Positions 38,173-46,582 of a stretch of DNA of 64,000 nt are shown here, in pieces. Position 1 is the first letter of the stretch. Every line of letters begins with the position of its first letter. The stretch is from Rubrivivax sp. (GTDB lineage: Bacteria; Pseudomonadota; Gammaproteobacteria; Burkholderiales; Burkholderiaceae_C), in contig JAURZM010000047.1 of the NCBI GenBank assembly GCA_030653385.1, forward strand, positions 62,001 through 126,000. Reading direction: 5' to 3'. Under the pieces are notes generated by a model that saw only the letters and a program-made list of their open reading frames with translations, searched no databases and was not told the DNA's origin. The position numbers and the translations under genes are program-made.

Positions 38173-38880
38173 ATGCGCTGGAAACTGCTGCGTCGCAGAC
38201 TGTCGGTGAGTGCACCGCGCATGATCGTGCGCAGCCACCTGCCCTGGCCTTTGCGCTGGGCCGCGCTGGCGGTGATGTTCGGCTTTTCGGCCGCCATCGC
38301 CTTGTGGGCCTTCGAACTGGGCAAGGACCTGGCGGGCCTGGACCGCAACGATCACGAAGAACTGCTGCGCTTGCGCGCCGAGATCGTGCAGCTGCGCACC
38401 GACCACCAGCAGGCCACGCAGGTGGCCAACACGGCAGACAGCCTGTTGCGCACCGAGCGCGCCACGCAGGAACGCCTGGCGCAACAGGTGCGACAACTTG
38501 AAGCCGACAAACAGGCGCTGCGTGCCGACCTGGGCTTCTACGAACGCCTGCTGCCGACAAGCGGTGAAGGGCTGCAACTGCGGGGTCTGCAGGCCGAAGT
38601 CAGCGCGCCGGGTCAGGTGCGGTACCAGTTGTTGATCGTGCAAAGCGGCAAGGCGCTGGCCGAGTTCAAAGGCCGCTACGACCTGCTGCTGACCGGTCAG
38701 CTGGAAGGCAAGGCCTGGTCGCAGGCCCTGCCCGGTGGGCCGCAGGTCTTGCAGATGCGCCAGGTTACACGGCTGGAAGGCTTGATCGACCATCCGCCAG
38801 AAGCCGTGATAAAAGCGATGCAGGTGAGGGTGATGGACGCCAAGGGCGTCACGAGGGCGACGCAGACCGTCAGTCTGTAG
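38173..38880 (+). CDS. DUF6776-like membrane protein with coiled coil
   Basis: A 235-residue protein with one membrane helix (WAALAVMFGFSAAIALWAF, about 30-48). A periplasmic coiled coil of about 75 residues follows (HEELLRLRAEIVQLRTDHQQ, RLAQQVRQLEADKQALRADL). The C-terminal beta-rich domain (LQLRGLQAEVSAPGQVRYQL, EFKGRYDLLLTGQL) has no known activity. Its position between rpsI and a bactofilin gene is conserved in Burkholderiales, which suggests a link to the bactofilin scaffold. The spacing to bactofilin is 26 bases. Confidence 0.75.
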   Translation: MRWKLLRRRLSVSAPRMIVRSHLPWPLRWAALAVMFGFSAAIALWAFELGKDLAGLDRNDHEELLRLRAEIVQLRTDHQQATQVANTADSLLRTERATQERLAQQVRQLEADKQALRADLGFYERLLPTSGEGLQLRGLQAEVSAPGQVRYQLLIVQSGKALAEFKGRYDLLLTGQLEGKAWSQALPGGPQVLQMRQVTRLEGLIDHPPEAVIKAMQVRVMDAKGVTRATQTVSL

Positions 38881-38906
38881 CCGTTTGCGAACCGGAGACA
38901 AGTGCC

Positions 38907-39305
38907 ATGTGGTTGAGCAAGAAAAAACCGCCGCCGATCCGCAGCCTGGTGGGCGAAGGCATGGTGGTCACGGGTCACCTGGCCTTCACCGAAGGCCTGC
39001 GGGTGGACGGCGAAGTGATGGGCGACGTGATGGCCAGCGGCGAGGGCCGCAGCATCCTGGTCATCAGCGACAATGCCCGCGTGCACGGGAAGGTGTCCGC
39101 CAGCCATGTCATCATCAATGGTGAGGTGCATGGACCCATCCACTGCACCGAGTTGCTGGAACTGCAGCCCAAGGCACGTGTCACCGGTGACATCCGCTAC
39201 GAAACACTGGAGATGCACCCCGGCTCTTGTGTCGAAGGCGAACTGAAGCCCTTGAAGATGGCGGAAAAGCCCGCATTGAAGCTTGCAGCGTCCAACGACG
39301 TTTGA
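38907..39305 (+). CDS. Bactofilin (polymer-forming cytoskeletal protein)
   Basis: A 132-residue protein whose right-handed beta-helix spans about 10-115, with hydrophobic six-residue turns: GEGMVVTGHLAFTEGLRVDG, EVMGDVMAS, NARVHGKVSASHVIINGEVH and RVTGDIRYETLEM. Flanking tails are basic (WLSKKKPPPIRS) and charged. Bactofilins self-assemble without nucleotide into membrane-associated filaments that position cell-wall or stalk enzymes. GGAG precedes the ATG. The upstream coiled-coil membrane protein could act as its anchor. Confidence 0.9.
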   Translation: MWLSKKKPPPIRSLVGEGMVVTGHLAFTEGLRVDGEVMGDVMASGEGRSILVISDNARVHGKVSASHVIINGEVHGPIHCTELLELQPKARVTGDIRYETLEMHPGSCVEGELKPLKMAEKPALKLAASNDV

Positions 39306-39341
39306 ACCGATCTTGCCGAAAGCTCACCCGAAAGGCTGGCC

Positions 39342-39716
39342 ATGAATGCAGTTGCCGAAGCACTGAACCCCGTCACCGATGACATGCCCCCGCCGCTGGT
39401 CTTCACCGACAGCGCGGCAGCCAAGGTCAAGGACCTGGTCGACGAAGAAGGCAACCCCGAGCTGAAGCTGCGGGTCTTTGTGCAGGGTGGTGGCTGCTCG
39501 GGCTTCCAGTACGGGTTCACCTTCGACGAGGTGATCAACGAAGACGACACGCAGATGTCCAAAAACGGCGTCACGCTGTTGATCGACGCGATGAGCCTGC
39601 AGTACCTGGGCGGCGCCGAGATCGACTACAAGGAAGACCTGCAGGGTGCGCAGTTCGTCATCAAGAACCCGAACGCCACGACCACCTGCGGTTGCGGCTC
39701 TTCTTTTTCGGCTTGA
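39342..39716 (+). CDS. erpA: Iron-sulfur cluster insertion protein ErpA
   Basis: A 124-residue A-type carrier that hands 4Fe-4S clusters to apo-enzymes. The three ligand cysteines are Cys52 ([11 protein letters not shown]), Cys116 and Cys118 ([11 protein letters not shown]). The acidic start ([21 protein letters not shown]) is typical of betaproteobacterial ErpA. It follows bactofilin by 36 bases and is convergent to anmK. Confidence 0.95.
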   Translation: MNAVAEALNPVTDDMPPPLVFTDSAAAKVKDLVDEEGNPELKLRVFVQGGGCSGFQYGFTFDEVINEDDTQMSKNGVTLLIDAMSLQYLGGAEIDYKEDLQGAQFVIKNPNATTTCGCGSSFSA

Positions 39717-39731
39717 GTCCTTGAGCTGAGG

Positions 39732-39748
39732 CGGCCCGTCCCGGGCCG
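39732..39748. terminator. Short hairpin between erpA and anmK
   Basis: CGGCCCG and CGGGCCG arms around TCC, located between the two convergent stop codons. It lacks a T-run; a weak bidirectional terminator at best. Confidence 0.35.
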
Positions 39749-39750
39749 GT

Positions 39751-40866
39751 TCAGCCGCTCGGGTACAAGGCGCCCAGCACCCGCGGGCCTGCAGCGCCCG
39801 TCACGGCGGGCAGGTTGCCGGCCTGCCGGGCCACGTGGGCCTGGGCCAACCAGGCAAAGGCCATCGCTTCCACCTGGTCGGGCGGCATGCCCGCAGCGGC
39901 CGTGCTTCGCACTTGTGCCTGCGGCGCCAGCAGTGAAGCCAGGCGCGACATCAAGTGGGTGTTGAAAGCGCCACCCCCGCACACCAGCAGTTCTTCGCTA
40001 TCGGGCGCATGACGCTGCAGGGCCTGGACCGTTGAGCGCGCCGTGAGCTCGGCCAACGTGGCCATCACATCGCGCGTTTCCACGGCCTGTGCAGTCAAAC
40101 GGTGGTCCAACCAGGCTGCATCGAAGAGATCCCGCCCCGTGCTCTTGGGGGGCGGGCGCTGAAAAAAGGGTTCGCCCAGCAGCGTGGACAGCAGCGCGGC
40201 GTTGACCTGGCCACTGGCGGCCCACTGGCCGCTGGCGTCGTAGGCCCGGCCCTGGTGGCGCTGGCACCACAGGTCCATCAGCATGTTGCCGGGGCCACAG
40301 TCGAAGCCCAGCACTTCGCCATTCGGGCCCAGCAGCGTGAGGTTGGCGATGCCTCCGACATTCAGCACCGCCACAGGGGCCCCGGGGCGCGCGAAGCTGG
40401 CAGCGTGAAAGGCCGGTACCAGCGGTGCGCCCTGACCGCCGGCGGCCACGTCGCGGCTGCGGAAGTCGCAGACCACGTCGATGCCGCAGCGCTCGGCCAG
40501 CAGTGCACCGTTCATCAGCTGCGTGGTGTAGCCCACGCCGTCAAATTCACCGGGCCGGTGGCGCACCGTCTGACCATGGGCGCCCACGGCGACGATGTCG
40601 CTAGGCGCAAGGCCGCTGGCTGACAGCAGATCGGTCACCACCTGGGTATAGACCTCGACCAGGGCATTGGCCGCCAGCGACGACCGGTGCAGTTCATCCA
40701 CGCCGCCACTGTTCAGTGCCAGCAAGTCGGCTCGCAAGGTGTTGCCCAATGGCCGGTGCACATGTGCCTGCGACCGCCAGCTGCCGGCGCCAAGCGGCGC
40801 CTGAGCCAACACGCCGTCCACACCGTCAAGCGAAGTGCCGGACATCAGCCCGATGAACCAGGCCAT
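39751..40866 (-). CDS. anmK: Anhydro-N-acetylmuramic acid kinase
   Basis: A 371-residue sugar kinase of the cell-wall recycling pathway; it hydrolyses and phosphorylates 1,6-anhydro-MurNAc to MurNAc-6-phosphate. Key segments are MAWFIGLMSGTSLDGVDGVL (phosphate-binding loop), AVGAHGQTVRHRPGEFDGV, VLNVGGIANLTLLGPNGEVL, DCGPGNMLMD and ELLVCGGGAFNTHLM. The length is that of the family. It is followed upstream by the M23 peptidase gene, so two murein-related genes are adjacent on the same strand (23 bases apart). Confidence 0.94.
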   Translation of the reverse strand: MAWFIGLMSGTSLDGVDGVLAQAPLGAGSWRSQAHVHRPLGNTLRADLLALNSGGVDELHRSSLAANALVEVYTQVVTDLLSASGLAPSDIVAVGAHGQTVRHRPGEFDGVGYTTQLMNGALLAERCGIDVVCDFRSRDVAAGGQGAPLVPAFHAASFARPGAPVAVLNVGGIANLTLLGPNGEVLGFDCGPGNMLMDLWCQRHQGRAYDASGQWAASGQVNAALLSTLLGEPFFQRPPPKSTGRDLFDAAWLDHRLTAQAVETRDVMATLAELTARSTVQALQRHAPDSEELLVCGGGAFNTHLMSRLASLLAPQAQVRSTAAAGMPPDQVEAMAFAWLAQAHVARQAGNLPAVTGAAGPRVLGALYPSG

Positions 40867-40889
40867 CTGCAGAACCCGTGTGGGGGTGT

Positions 40890-42263
40890 TTACTCGGTAG
40901 CGCCGCGCTGGGGCAGCAAGGTGTCTGCCAGCTCGAGCTTGGCCTGCACCGTGCGCACGACTTCGGTGAACTGCGGCCGCAGCGCGGCGTCGAGCTGCAC
41001 GGCCTCGGCTGCCTTGGCTGCACGCAGCGGATCTTGATGCTCACCGTTGATGCGGAACTCGAAGTGCAGGTGCGGGCCAGTGGTCCAGCCCGTCATGCCC
41101 ACGGCACCCACGCGGTGGCCCTGGGGTACGCGCTGGCCGACTTTCACGTCACGCCGGCTCAGGTGGGCGTACAGCGTCGTCTTGCCCTTGCCGTGATTGA
41201 CCTGCACGACGTTGCCGTAGCCGTTCTGCCAGCCCGAGAAGTCGACCACGCCTTCCGCCACCGCACGCACCGGCGTGCCCACGGGGGCGCCGTAGTCCAC
41301 GCCCAGGTGGCGCCGCCAACTCTTCATCAGCGGGTGGAAACGCATCGCAAAACCCGAGGTCACACGTGAGAACTCCATCGGGCTGGCCAGGAAAGCACGT
41401 TGCTTGCTCTGGCCATCGGCGCTGAAATAGGCGCCACGCCCGCCGCTGGGGGCAAACCAGACTGCGTGGTGGGCGCGCCCGGCGTTGACGAACTCGGCCG
41501 CCAGCACACGGCCGGCCCCTTCGTTCCAGGGCACCGGCTGGGCGTCGGCCGACAGCGATTCGTAGACGACGCTGAAGGTGTCGCCCTTGCGCAGTTCGCG
41601 GTGGAAGTCGATGTCGGTAGAAAAGATGTCGGCCAGTTCGGCGGCCACCGCGTCGGGTACACCGGCCTCGTCGGTGGCACCAAACAGGCTGCTGCGGATG
41701 GTGCCGCTGGCCAGGCGCGTGTGCGACTCGTAGGGCACGCTCAGCAGACGGGAAATCCAGCGTCCATCCGGGCCACGCACCACGGTCACGCGGTTGAAAT
41801 GCGTTTTGCTGAGCTCACTCTGGTCGCTGGGGTAACGCAGCACCAGGTCTTGCAGCGAGCCGTCGGCCAGGGTGTTGACCTGCACCAGCTTGCCGCCGCG
41901 CCCGGTCACCACCTGGCGGCCGTGGAAGTCGGTGCGCAGAAACTGCGCTGCCGAGGAGTCGCGCACGCCCAGCCGGGCCAGCAAGGCCTCGACGGTGTCG
42001 GTGCTGCGGGTGATGTCGCTGCGGGTCAGGCTCAGGTCCTGCGCGGCCAGTGCGTCGAGTTGGGACTGCAGGCCGGTGGGTTCGATGGTCTCGAGCACCA
42101 GCCGCTGCGGCAGCAGCGCTGCGTCGGGCACCATCGGCGCGACGGCAACGGCGGTGATGCCGGTGCCGGCAAGCAAGGCCACGCCGGCCAGCACGATGGC
42201 CTTGCGGTGGCGTTGGCCGAAACGTTCGAGATCTTGTGCAGCAGGTACGGAAGGAAGTTTCAC
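40890..42263 (-). CDS. M23-family peptidoglycan endopeptidase (LytM type)
   Basis: A 457-residue membrane-anchored peptidase. One N-terminal helix (KAIVLAGVALLAGTGITAVA) leads to a periplasmic region with an OapA/LysM-like part (VEALLARLGVRDSSAAQFL), then the M23 domain. Metal and catalytic residues appear in HPLMKSWRRHLGVDYGAPVG (His...D), YAHLS and GPHLHFEFRING. The protein probably cleaves peptide cross-links, or activates amidases, during growth. The GTG at 42263 (VKLPSVPAA) is taken as start because no ATG lies between it and tyrS; no good ribosome binding site is seen. It is divergent from tyrS. Confidence 0.85.
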   Translation of the reverse strand: MKLPSVPAAQDLERFGQRHRKAIVLAGVALLAGTGITAVAVAPMVPDAALLPQRLVLETIEPTGLQSQLDALAAQDLSLTRSDITRSTDTVEALLARLGVRDSSAAQFLRTDFHGRQVVTGRGGKLVQVNTLADGSLQDLVLRYPSDQSELSKTHFNRVTVVRGPDGRWISRLLSVPYESHTRLASGTIRSSLFGATDEAGVPDAVAAELADIFSTDIDFHRELRKGDTFSVVYESLSADAQPVPWNEGAGRVLAAEFVNAGRAHHAVWFAPSGGRGAYFSADGQSKQRAFLASPMEFSRVTSGFAMRFHPLMKSWRRHLGVDYGAPVGTPVRAVAEGVVDFSGWQNGYGNVVQVNHGKGKTTLYAHLSRRDVKVGQRVPQGHRVGAVGMTGWTTGPHLHFEFRINGEHQDPLRAAKAAEAVQLDAALRPQFTEVVRTVQAKLELADTLLPQRGATE

Positions 42264-42391
42264 GCGCGGGTACTGGATCGGATAACTCAGGGCGGCTGTC
42301 GGGCCGCTTGCTGCAAGCCCGGTGTGGCCTGCTGGGCCGCCGGGACGTGGCGCCGGGTGGGCCGGCACAGGTCGGGTGGTCACCCGTCCAC

Positions 42392-42397
42392 TAGAAT
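42392..42397 (+). promoter_or_regulatory. Possible -10 box of tyrS
   Basis: TAGAAT in an AT-rich patch (TAGAATTTAAGTTT) that stands out in this GC-rich sequence, about 114 bases before tyrS. No matching -35 is clear. Confidence 0.35.
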
Positions 42398-42510
42398 TTA
42401 AGTTTGTGCCTGCGTGTTGCCGCACAGACGCGGCCGCTGTTGAAGCGGAAACGCCAGTATATAGAAGCCGCTTTTCCGAAGCACCCACAAAACCCCCTGC
42501 GATCGATGAC

Positions 42511-43737
42511 ATGTCCGAGCCCCTCCACCCCGTGACCGACCGTGTGCGCGAGGCCTTGGCGATCTCCTTGCGCGGCTGCGAAGAACTGCTGCCCGAAGCC
42601 GAGTGGGTGAAGAAGCTGGCACGTGCTGAAGCCACCGGCCAGCCTTTGCGCATCAAGCTCGGTCTGGACCCGACCGCACCTGACATCCATATCGGCCACA
42701 CGGTGGTGCTGAACAAGATGCGTCAGCTGCAGGACCTGGGGCATACGGTGATATTCCTCATCGGCGACTTCACGTCGATGATCGGCGACCCCTCGGGCCG
42801 CAACGCCACACGTCCGCCGCTGACACGCGAGCAGATCGAAGCCAACGCGCAGACCTACTACCGCCAGGCCAGCCTGGTGCTGGACCCGGCAAAGACCGAG
42901 ATCCGCCACAACAGCGAATGGAGCGACCCGCTGGGTGCCCGCGGCATGATCGAACTGGCCGCCAAGTACACGCTGGCGCGCATGCTCGAGCGCGACGACT
43001 TCACAAAACGTTTCAAATCCGGCAGCCCGATCAGCATCCACGAACTGCTGTACCCGCTGATGCAGGGCTACGACTCGGTGGCGCTTCAGTCCGACCTCGA
43101 ACTCGGCGGCACCGACCAGAAGTTCAACCTGCTGGTCGGCCGTGCGCTGCAAACCGAGTACGGACAGGAGCCGCAGTGCATCCTGACGATGCCGCTGCTC
43201 GAAGGCCTGGACGGCATCGAGAAGATGTCCAAGAGCAAGAACAACTACATCGGCATCACCGAAGACGCCAACACGATGTTTGCCAAGGTGCTGAGCATCA
43301 GCGACGTGCAGATGTGGAAGTGGTTCACCTTGTTGTCCTTCCGGCCCGAAAGCGAGATTGCCCAGCTGAAACGGCAGGTCGACGAGGGCCGCAACCCCAA
43401 GGACGCCAAGGTGATGCTGGCCAAGGAAATCACCGCACGCTTTCACAGCGCGGCGGCGGCCGATGCCGCTGAACTCGACTTCCAGCGCCGGGCGTCGGGG
43501 GGTGCACCCGACGAGATGTCCGAGGTGTCGATGGCTGGCGCACCACTGGCCATTGGCGTGCTGCTCAAGCAGGCCGGCCTGGTGCCGTCGACCAGCGAAG
43601 GGCTGCGCATGGTGGAACAAGGCGGTGTGCGCATCGACGGCGCCGTGGTCAGCGACAAGGGCCTGAAGGTCGCCGCCGGCACCTGTGTGGTGCAGGTGGG
43701 CAAGCGCAAGTTCGCGCGTGTGACTGTCTCGGTCTGA
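42511..43737 (+). CDS. tyrS: Tyrosyl-tRNA synthetase
   Basis: A 408-residue class I synthetase that charges tRNA-Tyr. HIGH is at 60-63 ([10 protein letters not shown]) and KMSKS at 238-242 ([10 protein letters not shown]). Other family marks are [29 protein letters not shown] [20 protein letters not shown], and a C-terminal S4 RNA-binding domain ([33 protein letters not shown]). The length and layout are those of the TyrZ-type group common in betaproteobacteria. Start ATG at 42511; an out-of-frame ATG lies five bases before it. Confidence 0.96.
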   Translation: MSEPLHPVTDRVREALAISLRGCEELLPEAEWVKKLARAEATGQPLRIKLGLDPTAPDIHIGHTVVLNKMRQLQDLGHTVIFLIGDFTSMIGDPSGRNATRPPLTREQIEANAQTYYRQASLVLDPAKTEIRHNSEWSDPLGARGMIELAAKYTLARMLERDDFTKRFKSGSPISIHELLYPLMQGYDSVALQSDLELGGTDQKFNLLVGRALQTEYGQEPQCILTMPLLEGLDGIEKMSKSKNNYIGITEDANTMFAKVLSISDVQMWKWFTLLSFRPESEIAQLKRQVDEGRNPKDAKVMLAKEITARFHSAAAADAAELDFQRRASGGAPDEMSEVSMAGAPLAIGVLLKQAGLVPSTSEGLRMVEQGGVRIDGAVVSDKGLKVAAGTCVVQVGKRKFARVTVSV

Positions 43738-43753
43738 AGCCGGGCGCCAGACC

Positions 43754-44644
43754 ATGAAGGTCAGCGCCTACCTGAAGCTGTCGATCGCGGTGGCGCTGGC
43801 CACCATCACGCTGAAGACCGGCGCGTGGTGGGTCAGCGGCAGCGTCAGTCTGCTCAGTGATGCGCTCGAATCGCTGGTCAACCTGGCCGGCGCGATGTTT
43901 GCGCTGGCCATGGTCACGGTGGCCGCACGGCCACCCGACGAAGAACACCCCTACGGCCACCACAAGGCCGAATACTTCAGCAGCGGCTTCGAGGGTGTGC
44001 TGATCTTCGTCGCGGCGTTGGCCATCGTCTGGGCTGCCGTGCAGCGCCTGTTGAACCCGCAGCCGCTGGACGCCGTGGGCCTGGGCATCGTGCTGTCGGT
44101 GGTGAGCTCAGCAATGAATGGTGCGCTGGCCTACAGCATGCTGCGCAAGGCGCGTCAGGTGCGGTCGGTGGCGCTCGAAGGCGACGCCCGGCACCTGTTC
44201 ACCGACGTCTGGACATCCGCCGGCGTGGTGGCAGGTCTGCTGGCCGTGCAGGCCACCGGCTGGTTGTGGCTGGACCCGGTGCTGGCCATCGCCGTGGCGC
44301 TGAACATCCTGCGCGAAGGCGCCCGCCTGGTCTGGCAGTCTGCCGGTGGTCTGATGGACGAAGCACTGGAGCCCGATGCCAAGGCCCAGATCGACGAAGT
44401 GCTGGCCGGCTTTGACCACCACGCGATCCGCTTCGACCACATCGTCACACGAAGTGCCGGCCAGCGCCGATTTGTCGACATGCACATGCACATGCCCGCA
44501 GCCTGGACGCTGGGCCGCGCGGCCGCCGTGCGCACCAGCGTCGAGCAGGCCCTGATGGCCGCCGTGCCGGGCTTGCGCGCCACCATCCAGTTGTTGCCGC
44601 TGGACGTGGAAGCCCACTTCGACGATGAAAAGGACCCCTTGTGA
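43754..44644 (+). CDS. Cation diffusion facilitator (CDF) metal exporter
   Basis: A 296-residue CDF transporter with six membrane helices and a C-terminal cytoplasmic domain. The intramembrane metal site has Asp36 (LSDALES) and His147/Asp151 (HLFTDVWTS); the second Asp of the first helix found in FieF is replaced by Ser40. HPYGHHKAEYF (65-75) is the usual loop before helix 3. It exports Zn2+, Fe2+, Mn2+ or a related ion by proton antiport; specificity cannot be read from the sequence. The stop overlaps the GTG of dtd by four bases. Confidence 0.88.
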   Translation: MKVSAYLKLSIAVALATITLKTGAWWVSGSVSLLSDALESLVNLAGAMFALAMVTVAARPPDEEHPYGHHKAEYFSSGFEGVLIFVAALAIVWAAVQRLLNPQPLDAVGLGIVLSVVSSAMNGALAYSMLRKARQVRSVALEGDARHLFTDVWTSAGVVAGLLAVQATGWLWLDPVLAIAVALNILREGARLVWQSAGGLMDEALEPDAKAQIDEVLAGFDHHAIRFDHIVTRSAGQRRFVDMHMHMPAAWTLGRAAAVRTSVEQALMAAVPGLRATIQLLPLDVEAHFDDEKDPL

Positions 44645-45081
44645 TCGCCCTCGTGCAGCGCGTGCGCCAGGCCCGTGTGCAGGTCGACGGGCAGACCGTG
44701 GGCGCCATCGGCCAGGGCCTGCTGGTGCTGGTCTGCGCCGAGCCCGCCGACACCGATTTGCAGGCCGCCAGGCTGGTGGACAAGCTGCTGAAGCTGCGCA
44801 TCTTCAGCGACGACGCCGGCAAGATGAACCGCAGTGTGCAGGATGTGGCGGGCGGCCTGCTGATCGTGTCGCAGTTCACGCTGGCTGCCGATGTGTCGGG
44901 TGGCAACCGGCCCAGCTTCACGGGCGCGGCGCCACCGGAACAGGGCCGTGCCCTTTACGAAGCGGTGCTTCGATTGGCACAGCAGCGGCACCCCGACGTG
45001 GCTGCGGGCTCTTTCGGTGCCGACATGCAGGTGCACCTGGTCAACGACGGGCCGGTAACGATTCCGATCAGGCTGAACTGA
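44641..45081 (+). CDS. dtd: D-aminoacyl-tRNA deacylase
   Basis: A 146-residue homodimeric enzyme that removes D-amino acids (especially D-Tyr) and glycine wrongly attached to tRNAs. The catalytic SQFTL motif is in LLIVSQFTLAADVSGG, and the cross-subunit Gly-cisPro motif is in NDGPVTIPI at the C-terminus. The GTG start at 44641 overlaps the preceding gene and gives the family length. Grouping near tyrS makes sense, since D-Tyr-tRNA(Tyr) is a main substrate. Confidence 0.95.
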   Translation: MIALVQRVRQARVQVDGQTVGAIGQGLLVLVCAEPADTDLQAARLVDKLLKLRIFSDDAGKMNRSVQDVAGGLLIVSQFTLAADVSGGNRPSFTGAAPPEQGRALYEAVLRLAQQRHPDVAAGSFGADMQVHLVNDGPVTIPIRLN

Positions 45082-45412
45082 GCAGCCACGTGCGCAATGC
45101 CAGCCCGGGCCGGGCGCCGAGCGCGGCAGCGGCCGCATTCACGTGCGAGATCACGCCGGTCTGCCAGGTGGATGCAGCCTCGCCAATGCGCGCACTGTCG
45201 TGTGCCACGGTGCAGGCCGCGATGCCGTGTGCCTGCAAAAGTGCCAGGCCGGCGATGCCCGCCTGGTCCAGCCCCACACCGGCGTCGTTGAAGACGGCCA
45301 GCCGCACCTGGGCCTGCAGCGCAAAGCGGCCTGCGCTGGTGCCCCCATGTGAACCGCTGACCACCACGCACCCGGCACCTGGGCCGATGGCCTGGGTGAT
45401 GCTGTCCAGCAC
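45068..45412 (-). CDS. Conserved hypothetical protein
   Basis: A 114-residue protein: VLDSITQAIGPGAGCVVVSG, SHGGTSAGRFALQAQVRLAV, FNDAGVGLDQAGIAGLALLQ and HGIAACTVAHDSARIGEAAS. The regular VVVSGSHGG and VFNDAGVG turns look like an alpha/beta fold of Rossmann type, and I recall similar small proteins in other betaproteobacteria; the function is unknown. A longer frame starts at 45475, but its first codons coincide with a terminator hairpin, so the GTG at 45412 is preferred. The 3' end overlaps dtd by 14 bases. Confidence 0.6.
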   Translation of the reverse strand: MLDSITQAIGPGAGCVVVSGSHGGTSAGRFALQAQVRLAVFNDAGVGLDQAGIAGLALLQAHGIAACTVAHDSARIGEAASTWQTGVISHVNAAAAALGARPGLALRTWLLSSA

Positions 45413-45431
45413 AAGAAGACTGGCGCCGAAA

Positions 45432-45462
45432 GAAAAAGGGCCGCCCGTGGGGGCGGCCTTTT
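45432..45462 (-). terminator. Intrinsic terminator after the Bug receptor gene
   Basis: Read on the minus strand: stem GGCCGCCC / GGGCGGCC with a four-base loop (arms at 45439-45446 and 45451-45458), followed by CTTTTTC. It lies 36 bases after the receptor's stop codon and acts in its direction. The other side has TTTT as well, so it may also serve dtd. Confidence 0.8.
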
Positions 45463-45497
45463 CCGGATCTGCCATCGGCAGAGCGCTGCTCAGTGCA

Positions 45498-46466
45498 TCA
45501 ATCGGCGTACTGCCCAGCCGCCTTGATGACCGCGCCCCACTTCTCGATTTCGGCGGTCACGAACTTCTTGTGTTCAGCCGGCGTGGTGCGCGCATCGGTC
45601 ACCACCACGGCGCCCAAGGCTTCCTGGCGCTTGATGAAGTCGGCGTCTTTCAGGGCTTCTTTCAAGGCCGTGTTCAGGCGGTCCAGCACAGCTTGCGGTG
45701 TGCCCTTGGGCGCGTACAGGCCGTGCCAGATGCTGACGTTGAAGCCCTTCAGGCCCGACTCGTCCAGCGTCGGCAGCTTGCCCAGCACCGGTGTGTTGAC
45801 ACGCTTCAGTGTGGACACGGCATAGGCCTGCACCGAACCGGCGGCGATCTGGCCGGTGGTGTTGGTGGTCTGGTCGCACATGATGTCGACCTGGCCACCC
45901 AGCAAGTCGTTCATGGCCGGTGCGGTGCCCTTGTAGGGCACGGTGGTCATGTCCACCTTGATGCTGCTCTGGAACATCAGGCCGCACAGGTGCGATGCCG
46001 ATCCCAGGCCGGCGTTGGCCAGGTTGATCTTGCCCTTGTTGTCGTTGAGCCACTTGATCAGGTCGGGGTAGGTGGCGGCAGGCAAGGTCTTGCGGCCCAG
46101 CAAGGTCATGGGCACGTCGTTGATCATGCCCAGGTACTCGAAGTCGTTGGTCGAGCTGTAGCTGAGCTTGCGGTACAGACCCGGCGTGGTGGCCATGCCG
46201 ATGTGGAACAGCAGCAGCGTGTAGCCATCCGGGTTGGCCTTGGCGACCTTGGCTGCACCCAGCGTGCCGCCGGCACCACCGACGTTTTCGACCACCACCG
46301 TGGCGCCGCCCAGGGGCTTGCGCATGGCTTCGGCAAAGTCACGCGCCACCTTGTCGGTGGGGCCGCCCGCCGCGAAGGGCACGACCAGGGTGATGGGCTT
46401 GTCGGGGAAAGCCAGCGCGCCAGTGGCGGCCACGAGGGCCGACAGGGCCAACAGGGACTTCTTCAT
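45498..46466 (-). CDS. Bug-type tripartite tricarboxylate receptor (substrate-binding protein)
   Basis: A 322-residue periplasmic protein with signal peptide (cleavage near GALA-FP). Family features: FPDKPITLVVPFAAGGPTDK, VVENVGGAGGTLGAAKVAKA, YSSTNDFEYLGMINDVPMTL, LGGQVDIMCDQTTNT and WHGLYAPKGTPQAVLDRLN. Bug proteins bind carboxylates or other small molecules and are greatly expanded in Burkholderiales, usually without a linked transporter, as here. The ligand cannot be told. Confidence 0.92.
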   Translation of the reverse strand: MKKSLLALSALVAATGALAFPDKPITLVVPFAAGGPTDKVARDFAEAMRKPLGGATVVVENVGGAGGTLGAAKVAKANPDGYTLLLFHIGMATTPGLYRKLSYSSTNDFEYLGMINDVPMTLLGRKTLPAATYPDLIKWLNDNKGKINLANAGLGSASHLCGLMFQSSIKVDMTTVPYKGTAPAMNDLLGGQVDIMCDQTTNTTGQIAAGSVQAYAVSTLKRVNTPVLGKLPTLDESGLKGFNVSIWHGLYAPKGTPQAVLDRLNTALKEALKDADFIKRQEALGAVVVTDARTTPAEHKKFVTAEIEKWGAVIKAAGQYAD

Positions 46467-46582
46467 GTGCTTGTCTCCAGGCGAGGGTGGTTCTCAGAGG
46501 ACCGCATCGTAGCCACGCCACGCCACGCGGGCAGCGTGGGAAACACGTACCTCGGCCCTGGTCTTGCGGCGGGGCGTCGACC

